A stretch of 64,000 bases of DNA from Vibrio hepatarius (GCF_001274785.1 NZ_LHPI01000025.1:124001-188000); one strand, 5' to 3'; shown: positions 9,796-19,331, counted from the first letter of the stretch. Notes: generated from the sequence alone by a model not told the origin. Program-made: numbers and translations.

Positions 9796-10281
9796 AGTTA
9801 AATCCTTAATAAAACCAATACACTCACCATAGTTCCAGCGCTGAAGCACGGCAATTGCATTTACAAAGAAATGTTATCTGAGGCATGTATTTGCGTTAAA
9901 TAAAACACAATTAAAATCACACCTGATCTGAGTCAATAACACCTTACTGGATATTTATGCCCAAATAACGGTTCCCTCAGAGTCGCGCCAACTTAATAGA
10001 GAAAAATAATAAAAAATTCAATTATTATGAATATTAGGACTAAGAGTGTCTCAGAAGTAAGTTTTCAGTAGGTGGTTTTATTAATTGATTGATTTTCATG
10101 GCTTTAATTTGATGTGTTGAGCTTTATTTATCTGTTTTTATACTGATAGTTTTATCGAATGCACTAGGGTTAATTAAAAAGATAATCAATTGAGTGCAAA
10201 CTCATATTTAGTGCTTGAAATTGATCACTTTTCGAGTAATTATCCGCGCCCAACGTCCATTTGTTTCAAAATGTTTCCTCG
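9796..10281. other. Intergenic region upstream of focA
   Basis: About 480 very AT-rich bases with no supported gene. It should hold the focA promoter. There are half-sites resembling FNR (TTGAT) but no complete TTGAT-N4-ATCAA box that I can read. Confidence 0.4.
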
Positions 10282-11127
10282 ATGATTAACCTTAACCAAT
10301 TTGATTCTTTGCTTCCGCCGCAAATGGCTGAGCGCGCCGCAGAAGTAGGGGTTGGTAAAGCGACCAAAGACCCTATTAAATCCTTTCTACTGGCGATTTC
10401 TGCTGGTCTACACATAGGCATTGCCTTTGTTTTTTATACCATAGTGACTACTGGAGCGGCTGATTTACCTTGGGGGATTACACGCTTGATCGGTGGCTTA
10501 GCGTTTAGTCTCGGTCTAATCCTTGTAGTGGTGACTGGTGGTGAACTGTTCACCAGTTCGGTACTGACGCTGGTGGCGCGAGCAAGCGGCAAGATCACGT
10601 GGAAAATGCTGTTCAAAAACTGGCTAGTGGTATACAGCGGAAACTTGATCGGGGCGCTGTTGTTAGTGTTCTGTATGTTGATGACCAAGCAGTATATGTT
10701 TGACCATGGCCAAGTTGGCCTCAATGCGATGGCGATTTCTCAGCACAAGATGCACCATACATTCTTATCAGCCGTTGCCTTAGGCGTAATGTGTAATGTC
10801 TTGGTGTGTGTCGCAGTATGGATGACATTCAGCGGTCGCACACTAACAGATAAAATCGCGGTGATGATCTTGCCAGTGGCGATGTTCGTTTCAGCTGGTT
10901 TTGAACACTGCATTGCAAACATGTTCCAAGTGCCGATGGCGATTGGTATCAAGAATTTGGCGCCCGCAGAGTTTTGGCAGATGACTGGCGCTAACATTGC
11001 CGACTACGCCGACCTCAACATGGTCGATTTCTTGCTGAATAATCTACTTCCAGTGACGTTGGGTAACATTATCGGCGGTGGTGTATTTGTCGGCATATGG
11101 TACTGGCTAATCTACCTCCGCGACTAA
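10282..11127 (+). CDS. focA: Formate transporter FocA (FNT family)
   Basis: 281-residue pentameric formate/nitrite channel of the inner membrane, with six hydrophobic segments. Family marks are AFVFYTIVTTG, the ADLFTS-equivalent GELFTSSVLTLVAR, the KNWLVVYSGNLIG stretch, and the pore-lining GFEHCIANMF. A TTG at 10261 in the same frame would add 7 residues. I chose ATG 10282 because the protein then starts like E. coli FocA, though neither start has a good ribosome site. pflB is not adjacent. Confidence 0.9.
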   Translation: MINLNQFDSLLPPQMAERAAEVGVGKATKDPIKSFLLAISAGLHIGIAFVFYTIVTTGAADLPWGITRLIGGLAFSLGLILVVVTGGELFTSSVLTLVARASGKITWKMLFKNWLVVYSGNLIGALLLVFCMLMTKQYMFDHGQVGLNAMAISQHKMHHTFLSAVALGVMCNVLVCVAVWMTFSGRTLTDKIAVMILPVAMFVSAGFEHCIANMFQVPMAIGIKNLAPAEFWQMTGANIADYADLNMVDFLLNNLLPVTLGNIIGGGVFVGIWYWLIYLRD

Positions 11128-11134
11128 CTGATCT

Positions 11135-11165
11135 AAAGGGAGTAGGTGCTACATCTACTCCCTTT
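11135..11165. terminator. Hairpin between focA and the 42-aa gene
   Basis: Stem AAAGGGAGTAG / CTACTCCCTTT enclosing 9 bases. The T-tract is short on both strands, so termination is likely but not certain. Confidence 0.65.
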
Positions 11166-11172
11166 GCTAATT

Positions 11173-11301
11173 TCATCTTTCTAGTCTGTACAACTCTTCT
11201 GCTACAACTAACCCTTGTGGTTCATCAACCAACCAGTCACGCAATTCATCCTCTTCTGCTGCTTTGTACAAAACTTGTTCAATACCGTGCTGTAGACACA
11301 T
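11173..11301 (-). CDS. Small hypothetical protein (42 aa)
   Basis: A 42-codon frame starting MCLQHGIEQVLYKAAEED and ending EELYRLER. It is acidic and apparently helical, with no Cys pair or membrane segment. The ATG is preceded by AAGGATAG at ideal distance, and a hairpin terminator-like structure lies directly after the stop, so this reads as a complete one-gene transcription unit on the - strand. I do not recognise a family. Confidence 0.6.
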   Translation of the reverse strand: MCLQHGIEQVLYKAAEEDELRDWLVDEPQGLVVAEELYRLER

Positions 11302-11463
11302 AACGCTATCCTTGTGAGTGTGTGTTCTTCCACTGTAGCCGAGCCAAATGACGCATTTATTACGTCTTACGTACGCTTTTCGCTATGTCAGAGAACTGTA
11401 AAATACGCCAATGCCAGAGTATTTCTGCACTGCAGAAGATCCACTAAATATGTATCACCACTG

Positions 11464-11486
11464 TTATCCACAGATTCTGTGGATAA
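11464..11486. promoter_or_regulatory. Pair of inverted consensus DnaA boxes
   Basis: TTATCCACA at 11464-11472 and its exact reverse complement TGTGGATAA at 11478-11486 are separated by GATTC. Each half equals the strongest DnaA box. It lies 28 bases beyond the stop codon of fetB. No T-tract follows on either strand, which makes a simple terminator role less likely. Confidence 0.6.
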
Positions 11487-11514
11487 GATCTTATTGGCAC
11501 GTTTCGCAGCAGAT

Positions 11515-12309
11515 CTATTGATTATCTAAGCGTTTGATCAGTACTCGGCCATGGGGGTGAATCGCACTACGGATCGTCAAATTCAAGCAAATACAGGTTG
11601 AAACCGACATCATGACGAAGATCGCGATCATGATCATTAGCTGATATTTGATTGCGATGACCGGATTTGCACCACCGAGTATTTGACCTGTCATCATTCC
11701 CGGTAAGGTTACCAACCCTGTCGTCGCCATTGAAGCGAGGGTAGGCGCGAGCGACTTTTGAATCGCTTCACGCAAAAAGGGGAGCGTCGCAAACTGGACG
11801 GAGGCGCCTAAGGAAATTGCCGCTTCATACTCGTCTTTGCGCTGTGATAAGGCGGTAAAGAAGTTCTGCAATGTGACGATGTTGCCGCCGAGTGAGTTAC
11901 CAAGCAACATGCCCGCAAGTGGGATCATATACTGGGCGCTGTAGAATGGATCGGGCTTGACCACCAATACACAAATCACCGCCAACATGGGTGAAAGACC
12001 AATCAATAACCCCGTGATCACAGGAACAAATAGAGGCCTTTTAGGCAGTTTGGCTTTATCGATGATCGAGCTGGTGCCAATCACTGTCATTACCAATAAC
12101 CAAGCTAAGTTTACCCAGACATTATTTAGCGCAAATAAGTACTCCAAATACAGGCCGATAAAGATCAACTGCACGGTCATTCGACCTACGCTGACCAACA
12201 CATCTTTGCTGATGCCTAGCTGGTAGTAGCGACTGATAAATAACGGGATCGCCAAAGTACAAAAGAACAACCCAAGTAACGGCCAAGAAATATCAACAAC
12301 GCTATTCAT
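11515..12309 (-). CDS. fetB: Iron export ABC transporter permease FetB (UPF0014)
   Basis: 264-residue inner-membrane permease with about seven hydrophobic segments. Family marks are SVGRMTVQLIFIGLYLEYLF, the central PLAGMLLGNSLGG, and GLVTLPGMMTGQILGG. In E. coli FetB works with the ATPase FetA to export iron and protect against oxidative stress. No fetA lies next to it: upstream is noncoding DNA and then torE. So either the ATPase is encoded elsewhere or it works with another one. Confidence 0.88.
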   Translation of the reverse strand: MNSVVDISWPLLGLFFCTLAIPLFISRYYQLGISKDVLVSVGRMTVQLIFIGLYLEYLFALNNVWVNLAWLLVMTVIGTSSIIDKAKLPKRPLFVPVITGLLIGLSPMLAVICVLVVKPDPFYSAQYMIPLAGMLLGNSLGGNIVTLQNFFTALSQRKDEYEAAISLGASVQFATLPFLREAIQKSLAPTLASMATTGLVTLPGMMTGQILGGANPVIAIKYQLMIMIAIFVMMSVSTCICLNLTIRSAIHPHGRVLIKRLDNQ

Positions 12310-12558
12310 CTAATCACTCCATTTGACGCCTTTCCATTGTAACGAGGAACCGATATTCCAGCCACTTAGTAGGTCAAAGCGGTGAGCTTTTTGCCAAGTG
12401 TATCGTGTTATCTAGCGACATAAATCGCTACAAAGTCGCATACATAATGTTCACATTTTGGTGTCTGAGCGGTAAATTTTTCAGCGATTTTGAGGGCGAT
12501 GTTTTCCTTTTTTAACAGCGCTTGTTTCATTAATGTTATTGATTTAACGTAATTTTAA

Positions 12559-12598
12559 CTGTTCACAATTCTTCATATTTCTATGCAAATCTATACAT
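12559..12598 (+). promoter_or_regulatory. Candidate TorR box array upstream of torECA
   Basis: Four consecutive decamers, CTGTTCACAA, TTCTTCATAT, TTCTATGCAA and ATCTATACAT, all approach the E. coli TorR box CTGTTCATAT with 10-base phasing. They end about 185 bases before the torE start. The consensus is established knowledge; the match is visual. Confidence 0.55.
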
Positions 12599-12783
12599 GA
12601 TTTCTTATTCAAACACATCTCTGGTTAAGCTCAAAAAAGTGTGGAATAACAAGGTTTGAAGGGGCGGAATTCGTTGAACCTTACTAATAGTATGGTCTAA
12701 CATTTTGAACTAGAAATTGTAAAAAAACTTTAGCTTGATCACTGAAGCTATCCCAAAACACTAAATACAAGATAGGCAAATGT

Positions 12784-12963
12784 ATGAGTGATGTTAATAA
12801 AATTGAGAGTGGTGAAAAACGCTCTCTGGAGTGGAAGTCGTTCCTCTTCATTGCAGTTGTTCTCTTTCCAATTCTGAGTGTGGCTTTCGTTGGAGGCTAC
12901 GGGTTCATTGTTTGGATGCTGCAAGTATTCTTCTTTGGGCCTCCAGGTGCACATGGCATGTAA
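12784..12963 (+). CDS. torE: TorE, small membrane protein of the TMAO reductase operon
   Basis: 59-residue protein of the NapE/TorE family: a hydrophilic N-terminus with SLEWKSFLFIAVV, then one long membrane segment ending in FFFGPPGAHGM. It begins at ATG 12784 and stops 49 bases before torC. torE is found at the head of tor operons in marine bacteria; its role in TMAO respiration is not settled. Confidence 0.88.
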   Translation: MSDVNKIESGEKRSLEWKSFLFIAVVLFPILSVAFVGGYGFIVWMLQVFFFGPPGAHGM

Positions 12964-13012
12964 GCCAACGAGCTTATTTCCGCATTTTTGAAAGATTTTA
13001 AGAGAGCAAACC

Positions 13013-14197
13013 ATGAAATCATTAATTATCAAACTGTGGCGTACTATGACGCGCCCTGCAGTTCATATCAGCCTTGGCGTGCTGACTATGGGCGGCTTTA
13101 TTGCAGGTGTTATCTTCTGGGGTGGCTTTAACACAGCTTTAGAAGCAACTAACACTGAAAAATTCTGTATCAGCTGTCATACCATGCGTGACAACGTATA
13201 CGTAGAACTTCAAGAAACGGTGCACTGGAAAAACCACTCAGGCGTACGCGCGACTTGCCCAGACTGTCACGTTCCTCATAACTGGACAGACAAAATTGCA
13301 CGTAAGATGCAGGCATCAAAAGAAGTTTTTGCTCAAGTATTTGGTAACTACGATGAACCAGGCGTATTTGAAGAGCGCCGTATCGAACTCGCCAAACACG
13401 AGTGGGACCGCTTCTCGGCAAACAAATCCCTTGAGTGCAAAAACTGTCACAACTATGAATCGATGGACTTCGAGCAAATGTCTCCGACTGCTCGCATTCA
13501 GATGAAGCAAGCGGCAGAGAAAGATCAAAGCTGTGTTGATTGTCACAAAGGTATCGCGCACCAACTTCCAGCAGGTATGGATAGCATCGGTGGTATCGTC
13601 GGCGAGCTAGAGCAATTGACATCAAATACTGATTACTCAGTTGGTCAAGCATTGGTAAGTGTTCGTCACCTACCAGTTTACTTCGACGCACAAGCAAGCC
13701 AAGAAGCTGGTCTACTTAACCCAGCGTCTACTGTGACTGTTCTTGAACAACACGGTGAGATGATTCACGTTGAGATCGACGGCTGGCGTAAAGCGAAAGG
13801 TTTTGGTCGCGTAATCCAAGAAGACTTCGGTATGAACATCGCGGTGGGCTCTCTACTTAAAGAAGCGGCGCAAAGCGATGAGATCGTGACGGCTGGCGAG
13901 CAAAAAATCGATGAGCTAACAGGTCTGCCATGGGAAAAAGTGGCGGCGAAAGTGTGGATGAAGAAAGAAGCGATGCTTAACGACGTAACGCCTATCTGGG
14001 AGAAAGCGAGCGAAGCGTACAAAACCAACTGTTCTGTATGTCACACGCAGCCTGATGAAGCGCACTTCGATGCGAACACATGGCCAGGCATGTTCAACGG
14101 TATGCTTGCATTCGTTAACTTCGACACTGACAGCGAAGCGTTAGTATTGAAGTATCTACAGAAGCACTCTTCAGATTTTGCTGAAGGTCACCACTAA
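13013..14197 (+). CDS. torC: Pentaheme c-type cytochrome TorC
   Basis: 394-residue membrane-anchored cytochrome that passes electrons from menaquinol to the periplasmic reductase TorA. One N-terminal membrane segment (about 17-38) is followed by a NapC/NirT domain with four CxxCH sites at 52, 82, 142 and 174. A C-terminal domain holds the fifth site, CSVCH, at 340-344, as in TorC rather than NapC. It lies 24 bases before torA. Confidence 0.95.
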   Translation: MKSLIIKLWRTMTRPAVHISLGVLTMGGFIAGVIFWGGFNTALEATNTEKFCISCHTMRDNVYVELQETVHWKNHSGVRATCPDCHVPHNWTDKIARKMQASKEVFAQVFGNYDEPGVFEERRIELAKHEWDRFSANKSLECKNCHNYESMDFEQMSPTARIQMKQAAEKDQSCVDCHKGIAHQLPAGMDSIGGIVGELEQLTSNTDYSVGQALVSVRHLPVYFDAQASQEAGLLNPASTVTVLEQHGEMIHVEIDGWRKAKGFGRVIQEDFGMNIAVGSLLKEAAQSDEIVTAGEQKIDELTGLPWEKVAAKVWMKKEAMLNDVTPIWEKASEAYKTNCSVCHTQPDEAHFDANTWPGMFNGMLAFVNFDTDSEALVLKYLQKHSSDFAEGHH

Positions 14198-14221
14198 TAA
14201 GCGTCATACGGAGTAATTGAA

Positions 14222-16684
14222 ATGGCTATTACACGAAGAAGTTTTTTGAAAGGTGTTGCGACTACCAGCGCGGCATCGGTCATTGGTCCAAGCTTATTGG
14301 CTTCAGCGTCTGCGAGTGCAGCAGAAACAACCGGAACTTGGAAAGTGTCAGGTTCACACTGGGGCGCATTCCGCGCCCACGTCTACGCGGGTAAAGTTCA
14401 AGAGATCAAACCGCTGGAATCTGACTCTAACCCAACAGAAATGTTGAACGGTATTAAAGGCATTATTTACAGTCCATCACGTGTGCGTTACCCAATGGTT
14501 CGCCTAGATTGGCTGAAAAAGCACAAATACAGCGCAGAAACACGTGGTGACAACCGCTTTATCCGTGTGACTTGGGATGAAGCGCTAGATCTATTCTACC
14601 GCGAGCTTGAGCGCATCCAGAAAGACTACGGTCCTTGGGCGTTGCACGCAGGTCAAACAGGTTGGCGTCAAACGGGTCAGTTCCACAGCTGTACCAGCCA
14701 CATGCAACGTGCAGTGGGTATGCATGGCAACTTCATCACGAAAGTCGGTGACTACTCAACGGGGGCGGGTCAAACCATCCTGCCTTACGTACTAGGTTCG
14801 ACTGAAGTGTACGCGCAAGGTACGTCGTGGTCTGAGATTTTGAAGAACTCTGACAACATCATCCTTTGGGCGAATGACCCAGTGAAAAACCTACAGGTAG
14901 GTTGGAACTGTGAAACTCACCAGTCTTTCCCATACCTAGAGCAACTTAAAGAGAAAGTGGCTAAAGGTGAGATCAACGTGATCTCAGTTGACCCAGTGAA
15001 GAACAAGACGCAGCGCTTCCTGCAAAATGACCACCTGTACATCAACCCGATGACAGACGTGGCATTTATGCTAGCGATCGCTCACGTGCTGTACAACGAA
15101 GACCTATACGACAAGAAGTTCATCGAGACTTACTGTCTGGGCTTTGAAGACTTCATCAAGTACGTTCAAGGTGAATCGAAAGACAAAATCGAGAAAACAC
15201 CAGAGTGGGCTGCTGAAATCTGTGGCGTGAGCGCAGACAAAATCCGCGAATTCGCTCGTATGTTAGTCAACGGTCGTACTCAGATTCTGATGGGCTGGTG
15301 TATTCAACGTCAGGAACACGGTGAGCAACCATACTGGGCAGCAGCCGTTGTCGCAGCAATGGTTGGTCAAATAGGTCTACCTGGCGGTGGTATCTCTTAC
15401 GGCCACCACTACTCAGGTATCGGTGTTCCTTCAACAGGTTTTGCGGCGCCAGGCGGTTTCCCACGTAACCTTGACCAAGGTATGAAACCGAAATGGGACA
15501 ACGACGACTTTAACGGTTACAGCAAAACAATCCCTGTTGCCCGTTGGATCGACTGCCTGCTAGAACCAGGTAAAGAGATCCGTTACAACGGCTCGAAAGT
15601 GAAGTTGCCGGGTTACAAGATGATGGTTATTTCGGGTAACAACCCGTGGCACCACCACCAAGACCGCAACCGCATGAAGAAAGCGTTCAAGAAGCTGCAA
15701 ACTGTTGTAACTATCGAGTTCGCGTGGACAGCGACTTGTCGTTTCTCTGATATCGTTCTACCAGCGTGTACACAATGGGAACGTAACGACATCGACGTAT
15801 ACGGTTCATACTCAGGTAAAGGTTTGATCGCGATGCACCGTTTAGTGGATCCATTGTTCCAGTCTAAGACGGACTTCGAGATCTTCACTGAGCTGACTCG
15901 TCGTTTTGGTCGTCACAACGAGTACACTCGTGGTATGGACGAAATGCAATGGGTTCGTTCTCTGTACGATGATTGTCGTGCGGCGAACAAAGACAAGTTC
16001 GATATGCCAGAATTTGATGAGTTCTGGGAGAAGAGCGTACTCGACTTTGGTGAAGGCCAACCTTGGGTTCGTCACGCGGACTTCCGTAAAGACCCAGAGA
16101 TCAACGCGCTAGGTACGCCATCAGGCTTTATCGAGATCACTTCACGTAAGATTGGTCGTTACGGCTACGAACACTGTCAAGAACACCCAATGTGGTTTGA
16201 AAAGACAGAACGTTCTCACGGTGGTCCGGGTTCAGATAAATACCCATTCTGGCTGCAGTCTTGTCACCCAGACAAACGTCTGCACTCACAAATGTGTGAA
16301 TCTGAAGAGTTCCGCGCGACATACGCGGTACAAGGCCGTGAGCCGGTTTACATCAACCCGCTAGATGCAAAAGAAAAAGGCATCAAAGATGGCGATTTGG
16401 TACGCGTATTCAACGACCGTGGTCAGCTTCTGGCTGGTGCTGTACTGACTGACAGCTACCCACGTGGCGTTATCCGTATCGAAGAAGGTGCGTGGTACGG
16501 TCCGCTAAACGAGAAAGAAGGTGCGATCTGTACTTACGGTGACCCGAATACGCTAACGATGGATATCGGTTCTTCAGAACTTGCTCAGGCAACCTCTGCA
16601 AACACTTGTATCGTTCAGTTCGAGAAATTCAAAGGTAAGGTTCCACCAGTGACTTCATTTGGTGGTCCAATCGAAGTCGCGTAA
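14222..16684 (+). CDS. torA: Trimethylamine-N-oxide reductase TorA
   Basis: 820-residue periplasmic molybdoenzyme of the DMSO reductase family that reduces TMAO to trimethylamine in anaerobic respiration. The twin-arginine signal TRRSFLKG and a hydrophobic stretch ending in ASASAAE show export in folded form. The likely Mo-ligand serine is S179 in GDYSTGAG. The length and the closing molybdopterin-binding domain are normal. The TorD chaperone and the TorSTR regulators are not adjacent in this window. A terminator follows. Confidence 0.95.
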   Translation: MAITRRSFLKGVATTSAASVIGPSLLASASASAAETTGTWKVSGSHWGAFRAHVYAGKVQEIKPLESDSNPTEMLNGIKGIIYSPSRVRYPMVRLDWLKKHKYSAETRGDNRFIRVTWDEALDLFYRELERIQKDYGPWALHAGQTGWRQTGQFHSCTSHMQRAVGMHGNFITKVGDYSTGAGQTILPYVLGSTEVYAQGTSWSEILKNSDNIILWANDPVKNLQVGWNCETHQSFPYLEQLKEKVAKGEINVISVDPVKNKTQRFLQNDHLYINPMTDVAFMLAIAHVLYNEDLYDKKFIETYCLGFEDFIKYVQGESKDKIEKTPEWAAEICGVSADKIREFARMLVNGRTQILMGWCIQRQEHGEQPYWAAAVVAAMVGQIGLPGGGISYGHHYSGIGVPSTGFAAPGGFPRNLDQGMKPKWDNDDFNGYSKTIPVARWIDCLLEPGKEIRYNGSKVKLPGYKMMVISGNNPWHHHQDRNRMKKAFKKLQTVVTIEFAWTATCRFSDIVLPACTQWERNDIDVYGSYSGKGLIAMHRLVDPLFQSKTDFEIFTELTRRFGRHNEYTRGMDEMQWVRSLYDDCRAANKDKFDMPEFDEFWEKSVLDFGEGQPWVRHADFRKDPEINALGTPSGFIEITSRKIGRYGYEHCQEHPMWFEKTERSHGGPGSDKYPFWLQSCHPDKRLHSQMCESEEFRATYAVQGREPVYINPLDAKEKGIKDGDLVRVFNDRGQLLAGAVLTDSYPRGVIRIEEGAWYGPLNEKEGAICTYGDPNTLTMDIGSSELAQATSANTCIVQFEKFKGKVPPVTSFGGPIEVA

Positions 16685-16700
16685 TTGCAACATTCCAAGC

Positions 16701-16736
16701 AAAAATACCAGTCTTATAAGGCTGGTATTTTTTTGT
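16701..16736 (+). terminator. Terminator of the torECA operon
   Basis: Stem AAAATACCAG / CTGGTATTTT followed by a T-run. Confidence 0.88.
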
Positions 16737-16930
16737 CTCTGCGTAAGTAACCTTATTCGTGTTGCTGCATTTTTAAGCTGATTGGTTAAGGCACAATCAA
16801 CGCATTTGATAAGCATTTTGTTGATTTGTCAAAACCGTGAGACAGGCAATGAAATGCGCTGTTGATGAAATAGACAGTAGCCGTATCCAATGCTCTAATT
16901 AAATTATCTAGCGGTAACTGGGATCTTGGT

Positions 16931-18670
16931 ATGGCTCAAAAAATAGAACTATCAAATGGGCGTATCGTTAATGTTCCTAACTTTGACGTACGCATAGAGC
17001 AGACCCAAAACGAGCTGAATTTTTCCTATCAAGGCATTAATAACGATGGCTTAAGTGAGCGTTTCCTCCTGTGCCAAACGGTATTCGATTATGAGCGCAG
17101 CGCAGTCGTGTTAGGCGACGGTTTCCAGATGTTGTGCCAGACGACAGGTACGGCGTTTACTCCTACACCAGTCGGTCGTTGCCCAGATAACAGCTCTACC
17201 TACCGGATTTATCCGCCTCGCGACCCTCAGCGCTACTACAACTACATGGTGATCGAAAGTTCATCCGGTTATGCACTGTTTGGTTTTACTTCTTGTCACC
17301 GCTTTGCCGGTTACTTTGAGTTTGAACACCGTGACAACCACACTTTAGTTAACGCCTATTTGGACGGCGAAAATTCTCATCCACAGGACTGGTCAAGCAA
17401 TCAACTGGAATCGATGGTGTTTTTGCAGGGGGAATCGCTCAGCGAGCTTTATACCGAGTTCAGTCGCTTGATAGAAACGCATCATCCGAAACGCGACGGT
17501 GTCACCGCGAATGCGCCGATCGGCTGGTGCTCTTGGTACGCTTATTACGCTGACGTTAAACAACAAGACATCGTTGATAATCTAGAAGCAATGCATTCAG
17601 ATTTGATGGCTCTGGAATATGTGTTGATTGATGATGGTTATCAAGCGTTCATGGGCGATTGGTTAACGCCGTCTGATAAGTTTCCCTCTGGCATCCATTC
17701 GGTGATTCAGGCCATCAAATCGAAAGGTAAAAAGCCGGCGATTTGGTTAGCGCCATTTATTGCGCAGCCAGAGTCGCAACTTTTCCAACACCACCCTGAT
17801 TGGTTTGTGACCCATGAAAATGGGCAGCCACTTAAAGCGGAAGATATTACTTATGCTGGCTGGCGTTGCACGCCTTGGTATATTCTCGATACCTCCAACC
17901 CTGTGGTGCAGGAACACTTAACGCTGGTGGTTAAAACCATGCGTGAGGAGTGGGGCGTTGAGATGTTCAAACTTGATGCAAATTACTGGGGGACGCTCAA
18001 AGGAGCTCGTTATCAAAGCGGGGTCACCGGCGTCGAAGCTTACCGGATGGGGATGGAAGCAATAGCCGAAGGGGCAGGAGATGCGATGATTCTCGGCTGC
18101 AACGCACCCATGTGGCCGTCATTAGGTATGGTCGATGCGATGCGAGTATCGGATGACGTTGAGCGCAGCGCTAGCCGTTTTGAGCAGATCGCCAAGGAAA
18201 CCTTTTATCGAAGTTGGCAGCATCGTAAGTTATGGCAAATTGATCCCGACTGCGCGACGTTTGTCTCGTTGTCCAATCAAGCGACCGACCGGCAAAATTA
18301 CGAGTTCCATCGCGACGCGCTGCTGGCGTGTGGTGGCTTGTTGTTATCTGGTGACCCACTTCCAGACTTAACGCCTTTTGCTAAGCAAAGTTTGTCTAAG
18401 TTGATTCTTCGTCATAAGCATACCCAACAGGCAGCGCGATTTACGGCGCTTAACTTGCATCATGCTTTCTTACCAGTCACGGAACACAACGAGTTGCATT
18501 GTTTGTTTAACTACCAACAACCGGGGCGTGAAGTGACGTTAACCTCAGACCATCCTGTCTATTGGTACGATTACTGGACAGGCGAGCGCTTGATGAATGA
18601 GCCAACGCAAGTGATTGAAGTCCCATTAGAGCCAGGTTTGTCGAGCCGCGCGATAATTACCTCGATATAG
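16931..18670 (+). CDS. Alpha-galactosidase, glycoside hydrolase family 36
   Basis: 579-residue cytosolic enzyme (no signal peptide) with the GH36/melibiase layout: an N-terminal beta domain and a TIM barrel starting at IGWCSWYAYY. The likely nucleophile is D349 in FKLDANYWG and the likely acid/base is D409 in RVSDD, 60 residues apart as in known GH36 enzymes. It hydrolyses alpha-galactosides such as melibiose or raffinose. No transporter, regulator or galactose genes are beside it, so it is a lone catabolic gene between tor and ruv operons. Confidence 0.88.
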   Translation: MAQKIELSNGRIVNVPNFDVRIEQTQNELNFSYQGINNDGLSERFLLCQTVFDYERSAVVLGDGFQMLCQTTGTAFTPTPVGRCPDNSSTYRIYPPRDPQRYYNYMVIESSSGYALFGFTSCHRFAGYFEFEHRDNHTLVNAYLDGENSHPQDWSSNQLESMVFLQGESLSELYTEFSRLIETHHPKRDGVTANAPIGWCSWYAYYADVKQQDIVDNLEAMHSDLMALEYVLIDDGYQAFMGDWLTPSDKFPSGIHSVIQAIKSKGKKPAIWLAPFIAQPESQLFQHHPDWFVTHENGQPLKAEDITYAGWRCTPWYILDTSNPVVQEHLTLVVKTMREEWGVEMFKLDANYWGTLKGARYQSGVTGVEAYRMGMEAIAEGAGDAMILGCNAPMWPSLGMVDAMRVSDDVERSASRFEQIAKETFYRSWQHRKLWQIDPDCATFVSLSNQATDRQNYEFHRDALLACGGLLLSGDPLPDLTPFAKQSLSKLILRHKHTQQAARFTALNLHHAFLPVTEHNELHCLFNYQQPGREVTLTSDHPVYWYDYWTGERLMNEPTQVIEVPLEPGLSSRAIITSI

Positions 18671-18723
18671 TCTGCTGTCTGATTTACCATACCGTTAGAA
18701 GAAATAATGACGATTAGGTTTCA

Positions 18724-19245
18724 ATGTCAGTAATATTAGGTATCGATCCAGGCTCGCGAATTACGGGCTACGGGGTCATCCGCCAAACCGGTCGCCACTT
18801 GCAATACCTTGGCAGTGGCTGTATCCGCACTTCAGAAAAAGAACTCCCGGGTAGATTAAGACAGATCTACGCAGGTGTGTCTGAAATCATCACCCAGTTC
18901 CAGCCGGATGTATTTGCTATTGAGCAAGTGTTTATGGCGCGCAACGCGGATTCTGCATTGAAGCTAGGTCAAGCGCGTGGGAGTGCGATCGTTGCCGCGG
19001 TAAATAACGAACTGCCGGTCTATGAATACGCGGCGCGTTTGATTAAACAAGCGGTTGTTGGTACGGGCGCAGCTGACAAGGCGCAAGTACAGCATATGGT
19101 GCAACATATGCTGAAATTGCCTTCCAAACCTCAGGCCGATGCAGCCGATGCTCTCGGGGTGGCGATCTGTCACGCCAACACCAACAAAACGCTTGTTGCG
19201 ATGGCTGGCAAAGCGACCAGCGCACGCCGAGGCCGTTACCGCTAA
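18724..19245 (+). CDS. ruvC: Holliday junction endonuclease RuvC
   Basis: 173 residues. It resolves Holliday junctions with RuvAB. The N-terminal ILGIDPGSRITGYG carries the first catalytic Asp (D8), AIEQVFMARN the catalytic Glu, and the C-terminal QADAADALGVAICH the last acidic pair. Separated from ruvA by 119 bases that contain a hairpin. Confidence 0.97.
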   Translation: MSVILGIDPGSRITGYGVIRQTGRHLQYLGSGCIRTSEKELPGRLRQIYAGVSEIITQFQPDVFAIEQVFMARNADSALKLGQARGSAIVAAVNNELPVYEYAARLIKQAVVGTGAADKAQVQHMVQHMLKLPSKPQADAADALGVAICHANTNKTLVAMAGKATSARRGRYR

Positions 19246-19293
19246 ACCGCACTTGAGTCTGCGGGACGGTTTACTCAAAAATGACAACACAAT

Positions 19294-19331
19294 CGATAAA
19301 GAACTGGATGTCTATCCAGTTCTTTATTATC
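19294..19331 (+). terminator. Probable terminator between ruvC and ruvA
   Basis: Stem ATAAAGAACTGGAT / ATCCAGTTCTTTAT with a 4-base loop. The T-run is interrupted, so partial read-through into ruvAB is possible. Confidence 0.6.

Noticed and set aside
11314..11529. 71-codon + strand frame overlapping the DnaA boxes
   Set aside because: No ribosome site, odd composition, and it overlaps the fetB end antisense.
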